Notes: generated by a model not told the origin, from the sequence alone. A stretch of DNA of 64,000 nucleotides from Streptomyces humi (GCF_001005085.2 NZ_LBMU02000016.1:62001-126000), one strand, 5' to 3'. Counted from the first letter of the stretch, positions 9,010 through 17,158 are shown. A program made the numbers and translations.

Positions 9010-9032
9010 TGAATCGTTTCAAGTAAGCGCTT
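9010..9032. promoter_or_regulatory. LacI-type operator candidate
   Basis: TGAATCGTTTCA (9010-9021) is an inverted repeat with TGAA/TTCA ends and a CG centre, the pattern of LacI-family operators. It is followed at once by the AAGCGCTT palindrome (9025-9032). Both lie 40-60 bp upstream of the solute-binding protein start, so the sugar operon is probably repressed in the absence of substrate. No LacI gene is within the window. Confidence 0.5.
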
Positions 9033-9040
9033 GCTGGCAC

Positions 9041-9765
9041 AAGTTACGGAGGGGCCGGTGGGGCGTCAATGATTCGGACAGGATTTTCTTGCGACCGGGG
9101 ACGCCGGAACGGCATGCGGAGCTGTGGGCCGGCATCCGCAGGACGAGTGACGTCGCAGGTGAGAAGCACACGGTCGGGTGACCGAACGTCAGGCGTGCGG
9201 CTGACGACGGCGGTTACGGGTTGGCTTCGATGGCGGGCGGGGTGGGGTGAGGCGGCGCGAGTGGTGCGAGCGGGTGGGGTGAGTGGTGCCAGTGGGTGGG
9301 GTGAGTGGTGCGAGTGGGTGGGGTGGGCGGGTCGGATCGGCTCGGTGGGACTCGGGGCCGCGGGTGCTCGTCCGACCTGAGGTCCGCCGGGTCCGGGCGG
9401 CGTGACTCGGCCGAGGGAAGGCCGGGAGACGTGCCGGGGGCGAGCGGCGATCCCGCGGAGGGGCGGCCACGCTCACACCTCCGACGATTGCGATCGGAAT
9501 CAGCTCGCCCGATCACCCGGCACCGCGGCCCGATGTCCGATGCCCGAGGCCCCTGAAGATCCACGCTGAGTTACGACGGACCTCATACCGCGCGCGCGTT
9601 CACCACGCCGACGAGGCAACAGGAGTCCCTTCGAGCCTCAGGAGTCACGGAACCCCGTCAGCCGACGCGGGCCCCCTCCTGGCGCCGGAGCCCGGGCCCC
9701 ACGCCACGAGCCCCGGAACCGGCTCCGCGCAGCCGTCGCCGTGGCACAGGGCACCGCACGCACGC
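9041..9765. other. Gene-free stretch of about 720 bp
   Basis: No convincing coding frame was seen on either strand. The open frames are Arg/Gly-rich or carry simple repeats. It contains the promoter side of the sugar operon at its left and a 22-bp tandem repeat at 9261-9326. Confidence 0.6.
9261..9326. repeat. 22-bp tandem repeat, three copies
   Basis: Three adjacent 22-bp units begin GTGGTGCGAG or GTGGTGCCAG and continue with a G-rich half ending GGTGGGGTGA or GGTGGGGTGG. They differ at only a few positions. They lie in non-coding DNA and look like a minisatellite formed by slippage. Confidence 0.75.
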
Positions 9766-9801
9766 CTGCGGCCCACCTGCTGTTTCGCAGGTGGGCCGCA
9801 G
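9766..9801 (-). terminator. Terminator of second tRNA-Val(CAC)
   Basis: A perfect 15-bp stem (CTGCGGCCCACCTGC / GCAGGTGGGCCGCAG) with a TGTTTC loop begins 8 bp after the tRNA 3' end. It has no long U-run, as is common in Streptomyces. Confidence 0.7.
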
Positions 9802-9808
9802 TTCTGGG

Positions 9809-9880
9809 TGGGCGATACTGGGTTCGAACCAGTGACCTCTTCGGTGTGAACGAAGCGCTCTCCCACTGAGCTAATCGCCC
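9809..9880 (-). tRNA. tRNA-Val (anticodon CAC), second copy
   Basis: The 72-nt body is identical to tRNA 1737-1808: anticodon loop TTCACAC, acceptor GGGCGAT/ATCGCCC, discriminator A. CCA is not encoded (CCC follows the discriminator). It lies in the same orientation as the first copy, so the two form a direct repeat about 8.07 kb apart. Confidence 0.95.
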
Positions 9881-9955
9881 GGGCGCAGGAAGAACATTAC
9901 CCCATGTCAGGGGGTGCCCCCGACCAGTCGTCGGGGCGTGCGGCCGACGGCCTGT

Positions 9956-10417
9956 TCACTCCTCGATCTTCCAGGGCATCACGACGCCGTACCGGGAGAG
10001 GTAGATCCCGAGCCCGCCGGCCGCGATCGCCAGGGCGATCGCCGTCAACGTGAGGTTGCGGCGGCGCACCCTGGGGTCGAGGGCCTTCTGGGCAGCCTCC
10101 GTGACCTTGCGTTTCGTCCAGCGGAGCACCAGCTGGGCCCAGACGAACTCGGTCGCCCAGATCGCCATGCCGGCAAAGATGACCACCCAGCCCGGTCCGG
10201 GCAACGGCAGCAGGACGATACCCACGCCCACCACCGCGAGACCGACCGCGAAGACCCCGACCTGCCAGCTCAGGTGCAGCATCCGGCGCGCCTTGACGAA
10301 CTCGGGCGCCCGCGATCCGAGGCCCCGCTCACCGGCCGCGCCGTCCGTGGTTCCGTCCACCTCGCTCCCGTCCGAGGCCACGGCGGCCTCGCCCGGTTCG
10401 TTACTCCCCGTATTCAT
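9956..10417 (-). CDS. TIGR02611/PGPGW family membrane protein
   Basis: A 153-residue protein with an acidic N-terminal tail (residues 1-40) and three hydrophobic helices. The diagnostic PLPGPGWVVIFAGM motif lies between helices one and two. The family is named for its PGPGW motif and is widespread in actinomycetes; no biochemical function is known. ATG at 10417 begins MNTGSNEPGE. It lies convergent to nothing and divergent from ssgB, so the 190 bp between them must hold both promoters. Confidence 0.8.
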   Translation of the reverse strand: MNTGSNEPGEAAVASDGSEVDGTTDGAAGERGLGSRAPEFVKARRMLHLSWQVGVFAVGLAVVGVGIVLLPLPGPGWVVIFAGMAIWATEFVWAQLVLRWTKRKVTEAAQKALDPRVRRRNLTLTAIALAIAAGGLGIYLSRYGVVMPWKIEE

Positions 10418-10608
10418 ACGACCAAACCCTACCTGAGCGATTCAGGTCACCGGAATGGTCGTAGATCACGCCCGGCTTCTCGGCCGGAAGAGTTACGTAA
10501 ACACACGCAAAACACTCAGAGGGGTTTACAACGGCACCGTAGGTGGCATGTCGATTTCGCCGACGTGCGAATCCCCGAGCGCACACTGAGCGAAAGGCCC
10601 TGGCGCTT

Positions 10609-11022
10609 ATGAACACCACGGTCAGCTGCGAGCTGCACCTGCGCCTCGTTGTGTCGAGCGAGTCCTCCCTGCCTGTCCCCGCAGGCCTGCGGTACGACAC
10701 GGCCGACCCCTACGCCGTGCACGCCACCTTCCACACCGGAGCCGAGGAAACCGTCGAGTGGGTGTTCGCCCGCGACCTCCTCGCCGAAGGGCTGCATCGC
10801 CCCACCGGCACCGGCGACGTCCGCGTCTGGCCGTCCCGCAGTCACGGTCAGGGCGTCGTCTGCATCGCCCTGAGCTCCCCGGAGGGGGAAGCACTGCTCG
10901 AAGCCCCGGCGCGGGCCCTGGAATCCTTCCTGAAGCGAACTGACGCCGCCGTGCCGCCCGGCACGGAACACCGGCACTTCGATCTCGATCAGGAGCTCTC
11001 GCACATCCTGGCGGAGAGCTAG
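10609..11022 (+). CDS. ssgB: SsgB, sporulation-specific cell division protein
   Basis: SsgA-like protein that, together with SsgA, marks future septum sites and recruits FtsZ during sporulation of aerial hyphae. At 137 residues it matches SsgB length, and the sequence from MNTTVSCELHL to SHILAES is of the very highly conserved SsgB type, with YDTADPYAVHATFHTG and VEWVFARDLLAEGL motifs. ATG at 10609 is the standard SsgB start; the longer upstream frame has no conserved content. It is monocistronic. From work in S. coelicolor, ssgB transcription depends on developmental sigma factor SigH; I did not identify the promoter here with confidence. Confidence 0.95.
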   Translation: MNTTVSCELHLRLVVSSESSLPVPAGLRYDTADPYAVHATFHTGAEETVEWVFARDLLAEGLHRPTGTGDVRVWPSRSHGQGVVCIALSSPEGEALLEAPARALESFLKRTDAAVPPGTEHRHFDLDQELSHILAES

Positions 11023-11336
11023 GGCGAATCGCCTCCAAGCCGCCCGGCGCCGTCCACTCGGGGAGACGGCTCGGGCCTAGACAACCGCATACGGCAGCAC
11101 CGGCGCCGTCACCGTGATCGCCACGGGACGGTTCCGGTGTCTCCGCGCGTCCGCACACGTCCGCGCCTGGTCCCTGCCTGCGTCCGTGCCCGCGCCCATT
11201 GGGAACCTCCGTCGGGTGGCGACCGTTGTACGGACAGCCACGAGTGGGACAGGGCACGGTGCGGGGCCGCCGTATGTCGCTACCATCGGCCACCATCGGC
11301 GGGCGCCCGCCCGACCCTCAGGCCAGGGAGCGAAAC
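11023..11336. other. Intergenic region, 314 bp
   Basis: No supported gene. Frames on both strands are short, Arg-rich and lack ribosome binding sites. It must contain the promoter of the CGNR zinc-finger gene; a possible -10 (TACCAT at 11281-11286) has no clear -35 partner. Confidence 0.5.
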
Positions 11337-11897
11337 GTGCTGATCACCCACGACACCCGGTGTTCGCTAGACGCCGTGGTGGATCTGGTGAACACCGCGC
11401 CGGAGGACGACACGGCGGTGGACGGGCTGCCCGATGTCCCGGCCCTCCAGAATTTCGTACGAAGGCACGACATGAGCGACGTCGGCTTGCTGTCCGAGTT
11501 CGACCTGTCGGCAGTGCGCAAGATCCGCGGACGGTTCGCGGGGATCTTCGCCGCCCCGGACGCCCGGACCGCCGCCGGGATGATCAACGAGCTGGTGGCG
11601 GCCGCCGGCACCACCCCCCGCCTCACGGATCACGACGGTTACGACTGGCACGTGCACTACTTCGCGCCCGGCGCCTCGGTGGCCGACCACCTCGCCGCCG
11701 ACTGCGGGATGGCGCTCGCGTTCTTCGTCGTCGCCGGGGAGCAGGAGCGGCTGCGGCGCTGCGAGGCCCCGGACTGCCGGCGCGCCTTCGTGGATCTCTC
11801 CCGCAACCGCTCGCGCCGTTACTGCGACAGCCGGACCTGCGGCAACCGTCTGCACGTCGCCGCCTACCGGGCGCGCCGCAAGGAGGCCGCCGGCTGA
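11337..11897 (+). CDS. CGNR zinc-finger (ABATE domain) protein
   Basis: A 186-residue probable transcription regulator or stress-related protein. The N-terminal part (about 1-130) has the ABATE fold pattern beginning with a Thr-Arg-Cys-Ser-Leu-Asp segment and AVVDLVNT. The C-terminal zinc finger reads C-x4-C then YC-x4-CGNR (RRYCDSRTCGNRLHVAAYRARR region split over residues 160-182), the signature of the family. GTG at 11337 is preceded by AGGGAG at 6 bp, better supported than upstream starts. Target genes are unknown. Confidence 0.85.
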   Translation: MLITHDTRCSLDAVVDLVNTAPEDDTAVDGLPDVPALQNFVRRHDMSDVGLLSEFDLSAVRKIRGRFAGIFAAPDARTAAGMINELVAAAGTTPRLTDHDGYDWHVHYFAPGASVADHLAADCGMALAFFVVAGEQERLRRCEAPDCRRAFVDLSRNRSRRYCDSRTCGNRLHVAAYRARRKEAAG

Positions 11898-11993
11898 CCG
11901 CCGGTCGCCGGCCCGGCCCATGAGCGGCCGCGGTCGGGAGTGCCGATGCCGACGCCGGTCCCGGCGGGTGGCGCCGGGACGGGCGGGTACGGC

Positions 11994-12146
11994 TCACAGC
12001 CACAGCAGGTCGTGCAGCGCAGCCATGAGGATCAGACACCCGATCACCGCTAGGAAGATCATCAGCGGTGGCTGGGAAAGGGCGAAGAGGCACCCGCGGG
12101 GCTCGTCCTTCGGCGGCGCGGCCTCGCTCTGTTTCGTGTCCGGCAT
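11994..12146 (-). CDS. Small membrane protein, 50 residues
   Basis: A short reading frame with a hydrophilic start (MPDTKQSEAAPPKDEPRG) and one strong membrane segment (about residues 28-44, PLMIFLAVIGCLILMAA), ending HDLLWL. Organisation and composition look like a real single-pass membrane protein rather than chance, though the ribosome binding site is weak (GCGAG just before ATG). It lies convergent to the CGNR gene. No function can be assigned. Confidence 0.55.
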   Translation of the reverse strand: MPDTKQSEAAPPKDEPRGCLFALSQPPLMIFLAVIGCLILMAALHDLLWL

Positions 12147-12382
12147 CTCGCGGCGATGATGACCTAGTGGAACCCCTCCCCGCGATCAACACGCCCGGAA
12201 TAGGCGGTAGTTCGCCGAATTCCGCGATGTCCGTTTCGGTTCCGCCCGCCCACTGAACGCTTCCGCGCGTACCGCGGGCGCACTGTGTCGTTTCAATGCC
12301 TTATGTGACTGTCATATGCATACGTGGACTGCGGGGATGCGCAGGCTGTCCGGCACCGCCCGTCCGACCGCCGTCGCGCGGG

Positions 12383-12829
12383 TCATATCCCGTGTTTCTT
12401 GAGGATGGCCTCGATGTCGCTGAAGTCGTCGCCGGCGTTGGCGCCGCGGGGCGTAGCGGCGGGCCGGGCCGCCGGGCGGGTGGCGGGGCTGAGTGACGGT
12501 GCCGAGGCGGCGGGGGCGACGGCGTCGCGCTGTCCGGCCCGGGCAGCCGCCTTGCGCTCGGCACGGGTGCCACCGCGGCGCCGCTCAACGGCACGGGTGG
12601 TGGCGAACAGGGCCCAGGCCACGCCGAGCACCACGAAACCCGCCCAGGCGGTGGGACTGAACGCGGTGTCGGCCAGCCAGCCGACCACTCCCGTCATCAC
12701 CAGGCCGACGGGCACGAGCGAGTAGGCGGCGATGCGGGCCGCCGCCAGGTACCGCTTTCGGTAGGCGGTGACCACGGCGATGCCCAGGCCGGCCGCGGAG
12801 GCGGCGGAACAGACTGTCTCGGCGATCAT
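12383..12829 (-). CDS. Conserved membrane protein of unknown function
   Basis: A 148-residue protein starting MIAETVCSAASAAG behind a good AGGAGG site. It has about three membrane helices (residues 5-20, 34-55, 60-78), then a basic Arg/Ala stretch, a Pro/Ala linker, and an acidic-then-basic tail DDFSDIEAILKKHGI. The tail ends in a short amphipathic helix that looks conserved and could contact a cytoplasmic partner. The longer frame starting at 12940 has no supporting ribosome site. Confidence 0.7.
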   Translation of the reverse strand: MIAETVCSAASAAGLGIAVVTAYRKRYLAAARIAAYSLVPVGLVMTGVVGWLADTAFSPTAWAGFVVLGVAWALFATTRAVERRRGGTRAERKAAARAGQRDAVAPAASAPSLSPATRPAARPAATPRGANAGDDFSDIEAILKKHGI

Positions 12830-13320
12830 CCGGTCCTCCTGGGCGGGCTCGGGCGGCGGGCGGGGCGAGGGCTCGCACTGCGCTTCGCCCCTTCCATCGT
12901 GCACCGTCCGGCCCGTGCGATCCATGCCCAGGCCCGACAATCAGGGGCATCTCGGGGTCCACTCCGGGTCACCTCCACCCCAGGTACGAGCTGCGGCACC
13001 GGCGGTGCGGGCGGCGGCACCGGCGGTGGGCGGCGGCACCGGCGCCGTCGGACCCGTGGCCCGCCGGCACCGGCCCGATGGCGGACGGCGGCGGTCTGAG
13101 GACGGGGCGGCCGGCGGCGCCGGAGGAGGCAGGACGGGTGGTGGTGGTCCGGGGGCGGGACAGACGGCGGGAACGTGGGAGTCGGGACGGACGGCGGCGA
13201 GCCGCGGACGAGACAGAGACGGCCGCGGCGGGCCGAAGGCGGAGCCGGCGGCGGCGTCCCCTCGTACCTCCTCGCCGTCTCGATTGGGTGCACACAGCGC
13301 GGGCTGGAAGACTGGTGCCC
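12830..13320. other. GC-rich intergenic region, 491 bp
   Basis: Between divergent genes. It contains repeated GGCGGCACCGGCGGTG-like simple sequence around 12995-13045 and no supported gene. The promoters for both flanking genes should lie here. Confidence 0.5.
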
Positions 13321-13839
13321 ATGAACGACTCCTCCCCCGCCGCCGGCGCCCCCGTCCTGGACGTCTGGTGCGAACTCCAGTGCACCGACTGCCGCAGCGC
13401 CCTGGACGACCTGCGTGCGCTCAGGGCCCGGTACGGCGACCGGCTGGAGCTGCGGCTGCGGCACTTCCCCCTGGAGAAGCACAAGCACGCCTTCGCCGCC
13501 GCGCAGGCCGCCGAGGAGGCCCTGGAGCAGGGGAAGGGCTGGGAGTACGTCGAGGCGGTACTCGGCCGGGTCGAGGAGCTGGACCGCGAGGGCGAGCCGT
13601 TCCTGGTCGAGGTGGCCCGCGAACTGGGCCTGGACGCGGAGGAGTTCGACACCGCGCTGGTCGACGGACGGCACATCCTGATCGTCGACGCCGATCAGGC
13701 CGAGGGCAAGGCCATCGGCGTGACCGGCACCCCGACCTATGTCATCGACGGCGAGCGCCTCGACGGCGGCAAGAGCCAGGAGGGCCTGCGCGAGCGCGTG
13801 GAGCAGATCGCGGACCGGCTGCTGGCCGGGCCGGCGTGA
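13321..13839 (+). CDS. DsbA-family thioredoxin-fold protein
   Basis: A 172-residue cytoplasmic (no signal peptide) thiol-disulfide protein of the DsbA/FrnE type. An LDVWCELQCTDC start gives Cys17, Cys21 and Cys24; Cys21-Cys24 is the CxxC active site (CTDC). The helical insert is rich in Glu, Lys and Ala, and the cis-proline loop is seen as GVTGTPTYVI (about 137-146). The ATG at 13321 opens directly on the fold. Its 3' end (from 13811) is the template of the tandem duplication downstream. Confidence 0.75.
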   Translation: MNDSSPAAGAPVLDVWCELQCTDCRSALDDLRALRARYGDRLELRLRHFPLEKHKHAFAAAQAAEEALEQGKGWEYVEAVLGRVEELDREGEPFLVEVARELGLDAEEFDTALVDGRHILIVDADQAEGKAIGVTGTPTYVIDGERLDGGKSQEGLRERVEQIADRLLAGPA

Positions 13840-13970
13840 GCGGACCGGCTGCTGGCCGGACCCGCGTGAGCAGACCGGCGTGAGCGGACCGGCTGCTGGC
13901 CGGGCCGGCGTGAGCGGACCCGCATGATCGGGCCCGCGTGAGCGGATCGGTGTGAGCGGACCGTCTGCGT
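13811..13970. repeat. Tandem partial copies of a gene 3' end
   Basis: The last 30 bp of the DsbA-like gene (CGGACCGGCTGCTGGCC and 13 more, including its TGA) recurs almost unchanged at 13841-13870 and 13885-13914. Shorter 14-bp versions (CAGACCGGCGTGAG type) occur at 13871-13884 and from 13915 on. Each carries GTGAG. The array is outside the coding region and looks like slippage or unequal exchange. Confidence 0.75.
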
Positions 13971-13981
13971 TCCCGTTCCCC

Positions 13982-14806
13982 TCAGATCAGGTCCTTGTAC
14001 AGGGAGTACGAGACGGTGGTGTACCCGAGCGACTCGTAGAGCCGCTCGGCCGGGGTGTTCCCGGCGAACACGTTGAGGCTCAGGACGCGCTCGCCCGCGG
14101 CGATCGCCTGGGCCTCCGCGAGCAGCATGAGGGTGCGGCCGTGCCCCTGGCCACGGTGGGCGGCGTCGGTCTCGACCCGGTACACCCAGGCGGCGTCCGC
14201 CCGCAGGGCCAGCCACAGGACGCCGACGCGCGACCCCTCGTGTTCGAGGACGCTGAGTCGCAGCCCCTCCGTGGCAAGGCCGCGCGGCAGCAGCCGTGCG
14301 TGGTCGCGCCGTGACCTCTCCAGGGCCTCGGCCTCGGACACGCCCCGCTCCTGCCACACGCGCGCGTACCGCGCGGAGGCGTGCGCGAGCCACCCCTCGT
14401 ACTCGGCCTCGGTCATGTCACGGCCCCGGCTGCCCGCGGGCAGTCCGGGCGGGGTGTCACCGAGCTGCTTCTCCATGCCGCGGTTGCGCAGGACGTATCC
14501 GAGTGCCCGCACCAGGTGCAGGGCCGGCTCCGCGGCGGCGGGCACCTGCACCTCGATCTGCCGGCAGCCCCAGCCGCGTGCCACCTCCTCGGCGGCGAGC
14601 GCCGCCACCGTGCCCCGGCCGCGGCGGCGGTCGGGCTCCTCGATGCCCAGTTCGACGATGCGGGCCGTCAGGGAACCGAAGTCCCGTGAACTGCCCAGCC
14701 GGAGGATGCCGACGGGCCGGCTGTTCACGCATACCTGGAAGCGGCGGGACAGCACCCCGTCGGCGCTGCGCTGGAGCGGCTCGGTCGGCCGCAGGGTCGT
14801 GGTCAT
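13982..14806 (-). CDS. Tandem GNAT N-acetyltransferase
   Basis: A 274-residue protein with two GNAT-like halves. The N-terminal half (about 1-120) has a degenerate acetyl-CoA loop (EPDRRRGRGTVAALAAEE). The C-terminal half (about 130-274) has the better P-loop RGQGHGRTLMLLAEAQA and the NVFAGNTPAERLYESLGY motif typical of an active domain. ATG at 14806 is preferred over the adjacent TTG. The acceptor substrate is unknown. The gene is transcribed towards the DsbA-like gene. Confidence 0.8.
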   Translation of the reverse strand: MTTTLRPTEPLQRSADGVLSRRFQVCVNSRPVGILRLGSSRDFGSLTARIVELGIEEPDRRRGRGTVAALAAEEVARGWGCRQIEVQVPAAAEPALHLVRALGYVLRNRGMEKQLGDTPPGLPAGSRGRDMTEAEYEGWLAHASARYARVWQERGVSEAEALERSRRDHARLLPRGLATEGLRLSVLEHEGSRVGVLWLALRADAAWVYRVETDAAHRGQGHGRTLMLLAEAQAIAAGERVLSLNVFAGNTPAERLYESLGYTTVSYSLYKDLI

Positions 14807-14860
14807 CAAGGGGTGTTCTACCCACGGGGGACGCGCACGTCAGCCGAATAGATCCGGCTC

Positions 14861-15682
14861 CTACGGATCCAGGTCCGCGCCGGACCGCTCGTCGAAGATC
14901 CGCATCGCCTTCGCGGTCACCGGTCCCGGGGCGCCGGGAAGTTCACGTGCGTCGACCCGGTGCACGGCCTGGACGTCACGCAGCGTGGAGGTGAGGAAGA
15001 TCTCGTCGGCCCGCGCCAGGACGTCCATGGGCAGGTCGGTCTCCTTGGCGCCGGTCCACTCGACGGCCAGGGCCCGGGTGATGCCGGCCAGGCAGCCGGA
15101 GGCGACCGGCGGGGTGTGCAGCTCGCCGTCCAGGACGACGAACACGTTGGAGCCGGTGCCCTCGCAGAGCTGTCCGACGGTGTTGGCGAACAGGGCCTCG
15201 GTGGCGCCGTGTTCGTGGGCGCGGGCCAGGGCGACGACGTTCTCGGCGTACGAGGTGGTCTTCAGGCCGGTGAGCGCGCCACGCTCGTTGCGGGTCCAGG
15301 GGACCGTGACGACCGCGGTGGCGTCGGGACGGCGGGTGGTCTCGCCGAGGGCGACGATCAGGGTGGGACCGTGCGCGCCCCGGTCGGAGCCGAGGGGACC
15401 GTGGCCGCCGGTGTAGGTGACGCGCAGCCGGCCCAGCGGCATCGGGTTGGCCTCCAGGACCGCGGCGCAGGCCCGGCGCACCTCGTCGTGGTCGGGGTCG
15501 GGCAGGCCCAGGCCCCGGGCCGAGCGGGTCAGCCGGTCGAGGTGCCGGGTGAGCGCGAAGGGCCTGCCGTCGGTGGCCTTGACCGTCTCGAAGATGCCGT
15601 CGCCCACGGTCAGCCCGTGATCGAAGACGGAGACACGCGCGGTGTCCACGTCCCGCAGTCGGCCGTCCAGCCAGATCCTCAC
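14861..15682 (-). CDS. pabC: 4-amino-4-deoxychorismate lyase (class IV aminotransferase)
   Basis: PLP enzyme expected to release pyruvate from aminodeoxychorismate, giving p-aminobenzoate for folate. The class IV fold is visible: VFDHGLTVGDGIFETVK (residues 19-35) at the active site entrance, Lys141 in the LKTTSYAENV segment as the PLP lysine, and CEGTGSNVFVV as the phosphate-binding loop. GTG at 15682 overlaps the pabB stop by 4 bp (GTGA), and this pairing supports PabC over a branched-chain aminotransferase. Length 273 residues. Confidence 0.82.
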   Translation of the reverse strand: MRIWLDGRLRDVDTARVSVFDHGLTVGDGIFETVKATDGRPFALTRHLDRLTRSARGLGLPDPDHDEVRRACAAVLEANPMPLGRLRVTYTGGHGPLGSDRGAHGPTLIVALGETTRRPDATAVVTVPWTRNERGALTGLKTTSYAENVVALARAHEHGATEALFANTVGQLCEGTGSNVFVVLDGELHTPPVASGCLAGITRALAVEWTGAKETDLPMDVLARADEIFLTSTLRDVQAVHRVDARELPGAPGPVTAKAMRIFDERSGADLDP

Positions 15683-16722
15683 CCGAGGCCCCCTTCGTTC
15701 ATGTCGTACGTGCCCGACGCTATCGCGAGCAGCCGGGATGCCTTCAGCTCGGTCTCCCGCCACTCGCCCTCGGGGTCGGAACCCCAGGTGATCCCGGCTC
15801 CGGTGCCGAACCGCAGCGCACCCTCGGCGCGGTCGATCCAGAAGGTACGGATCCCCACGGCCAGCTCACCGACACCGCGGTCCGCGTCCACCCAGCCGAC
15901 GCCTCCGCAGTACGGTCCGCGCGGCGCGGTCTCCAGTTCCGCGATGATCCGCAGCGCGCTCGACTTCGGCGCGCCGGTGACCGAGCCGGGCGGGAAGGCC
16001 GCGGCGAGCAGTTCGGGCCAGCCGGCGTCCGGGCGCAGCTCACCGCGGACCGTGGAGACCAGATGGACCAGACCCGGGTGCTTCTCCACGGCGCACAGGT
16101 CGGGAACGGTCACGCTGCCGGTGGCGCAGACACGCCCGACGTCGTTGCGGACCAGGTCCACGATCATCACGTTCTCGGCGTAGTCCTTCTCCAGGAGGTC
16201 CGCCTCGGTACGGCCGGTGCCCTTGATGGGCCCGCTCTCCACGGTCCGCCCCGTCCGGCGCAGGAACAGCTCGGGTGAGGCGGTGGCGGTCTCGACGCCG
16301 TGCTCCGGCAGCCGAATCGTTCCGGCATACGGCGCCGGGTTGCCCCGGGCCAGCAGCGCGGTCAGCGCGTCCACGTCGGCACCGGGGGCGACCGGCGCGG
16401 ACAGCACCCGGCACAGGTTGGCCTGGTAGACCTCGCCGGCCGCGATGCGGGTACGGATCCGCTCCACCGCCGCCGTGTACGCGGTGCGGTCGAGGGACGA
16501 CGTCCAGTCACCTGCGGCCGGTCCACGCCACGCCCCCGGGGCCGGGGCGGGCACCGGCTCCTCGCGTACGTCACGGAAGCGAGCGCAGGTCAGCCCGCCT
16601 TCGAAGGTTGCGCACACGGCCCAGAAGCCGGTCGAGTCGAGGGCCGCGGGGTCGCTGGTGACGTCGACGAGACCGGTGGCGACACGGCCGCCGAACCGGG
16701 CGAGCGGAGGGTGATGGAGCAC
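15679..16722 (-). CDS. pabB: Aminodeoxychorismate synthase component I
   Basis: Chorismate-binding enzyme that aminates chorismate on the route to p-aminobenzoate. Signature motifs are PIKGTG (with the catalytic Lys), LLEKDYAENVMIVDLVRNDVG, PPGSVTGAPK and GVGELAVGIRTF. At 347 residues it lacks most of the N-terminal domain of full-length TrpE/PabB proteins, a compact form often seen next to pabC. The GTG at 16722 (VLHHPPLARFGG) was chosen because the upstream frame is not protein-like. The glutaminase partner (PabA) is not in the window. Confidence 0.85.
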   Translation of the reverse strand: MLHHPPLARFGGRVATGLVDVTSDPAALDSTGFWAVCATFEGGLTCARFRDVREEPVPAPAPGAWRGPAAGDWTSSLDRTAYTAAVERIRTRIAAGEVYQANLCRVLSAPVAPGADVDALTALLARGNPAPYAGTIRLPEHGVETATASPELFLRRTGRTVESGPIKGTGRTEADLLEKDYAENVMIVDLVRNDVGRVCATGSVTVPDLCAVEKHPGLVHLVSTVRGELRPDAGWPELLAAAFPPGSVTGAPKSSALRIIAELETAPRGPYCGGVGWVDADRGVGELAVGIRTFWIDRAEGALRFGTGAGITWGSDPEGEWRETELKASRLLAIASGTYDMNEGGLG

Positions 16723-16831
16723 GTCGTCGAGTCTATGGCGGGTGTCCCCGGGGTGACCCGGGCATGTCGTCGAGGCGCCCCTGACCACGTCGTCCGCCGG
16801 GTGCAGCGCAGCACGCTGCGCAAACGCGTTT

Positions 16832-16859
16832 TTGTGCTGGCCCGGGAATCCGCTAGAGT
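16832..16859 (+). promoter_or_regulatory. Promoter of tRNA cluster
   Basis: TTGTGC (16832-16837) and TAGAGT (16854-16859) are separated by 16 bp and lie about 41 bp ahead of the first tRNA. They match the housekeeping sigma pattern, with the TAGAGT -10 common in Streptomyces tRNA promoters. Confidence 0.55.
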
Positions 16860-16900
16860 TCAACACGTCGCCGGGACGCGAGAGCGGACCGAAACGACAG

Positions 16901-16973
16901 GCGGACGTAGCTCAGTTGGTAGAGCGCAACCTTGCCAAGGTTGAGGTCGCGAGTTCGAGCCTCGTCGTCCGCT
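16901..16973 (+). tRNA. tRNA-Gly (anticodon GCC)
   Basis: A complete 73-nt cloverleaf: acceptor GCGGACG/CGTCCGC, D arm TAGCTCAGTTGGTAGAGC, anticodon stem CAACC/GGTTG around TTGCCAA (anticodon GCC), T loop GAGTTCGAGCCTC, discriminator T. CCA is not encoded. It is the first gene of the five-tRNA cluster. Confidence 0.95.
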
Positions 16974-17011
16974 CGCAGGAAACAGGGGTCTTCCCGATCC
17001 CCTACACTCCT

Positions 17012-17085
17012 GGTGGAGTGGCCGAGAGGCGAGGCAACGGCCTGCAAAGCCGTCTACACGGGTTCAAATCCCGTCTCCACCTCCA
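17012..17085 (+). tRNA. tRNA-Cys (anticodon GCA)
   Basis: Acceptor GGTGGAG/CTCCACC, anticodon stem ACGGC/GCCGT around CTGCAAA (anticodon GCA), T arm GGGTTCAAATCCC, discriminator T followed by an encoded CCA. It begins 38 bp after tRNA-Gly. Confidence 0.95.
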
Positions 17086-17086
17086 A

Positions 17087-17158
17087 GGACGATTAGCTCA
17101 GCGGGAGAGCGCTTCCCTGACACGGAAGAGGTCACTGGTTCAATCCCAGTATCGTCCA
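17087..17158 (+). tRNA. tRNA-Val (anticodon GAC), copy 1
   Basis: Acceptor GGACGAT/ATCGTCC, anticodon stem CTTCC/GGAAG around CTGACAC (anticodon GAC), T arm GGTTCAATCCC. It starts one base after the encoded CCA of tRNA-Cys, so both must be cut from one transcript. CCA is not encoded. Confidence 0.95.

Noticed and set aside
7685..9040. Longer start (9040) for the solute-binding lipoprotein
   Set aside because: The extra 23 codons cross the operator-like palindromes and have no ribosome site. GTG at 8971 has GGGGAGGGG and gives a proper signal peptide.
9069..9380. 103-codon plus frame downstream of the sugar operon promoter
   Set aside because: Trp/Gly/Val repeats encoded by the 22-bp tandem repeat, no ribosome site, no domain.
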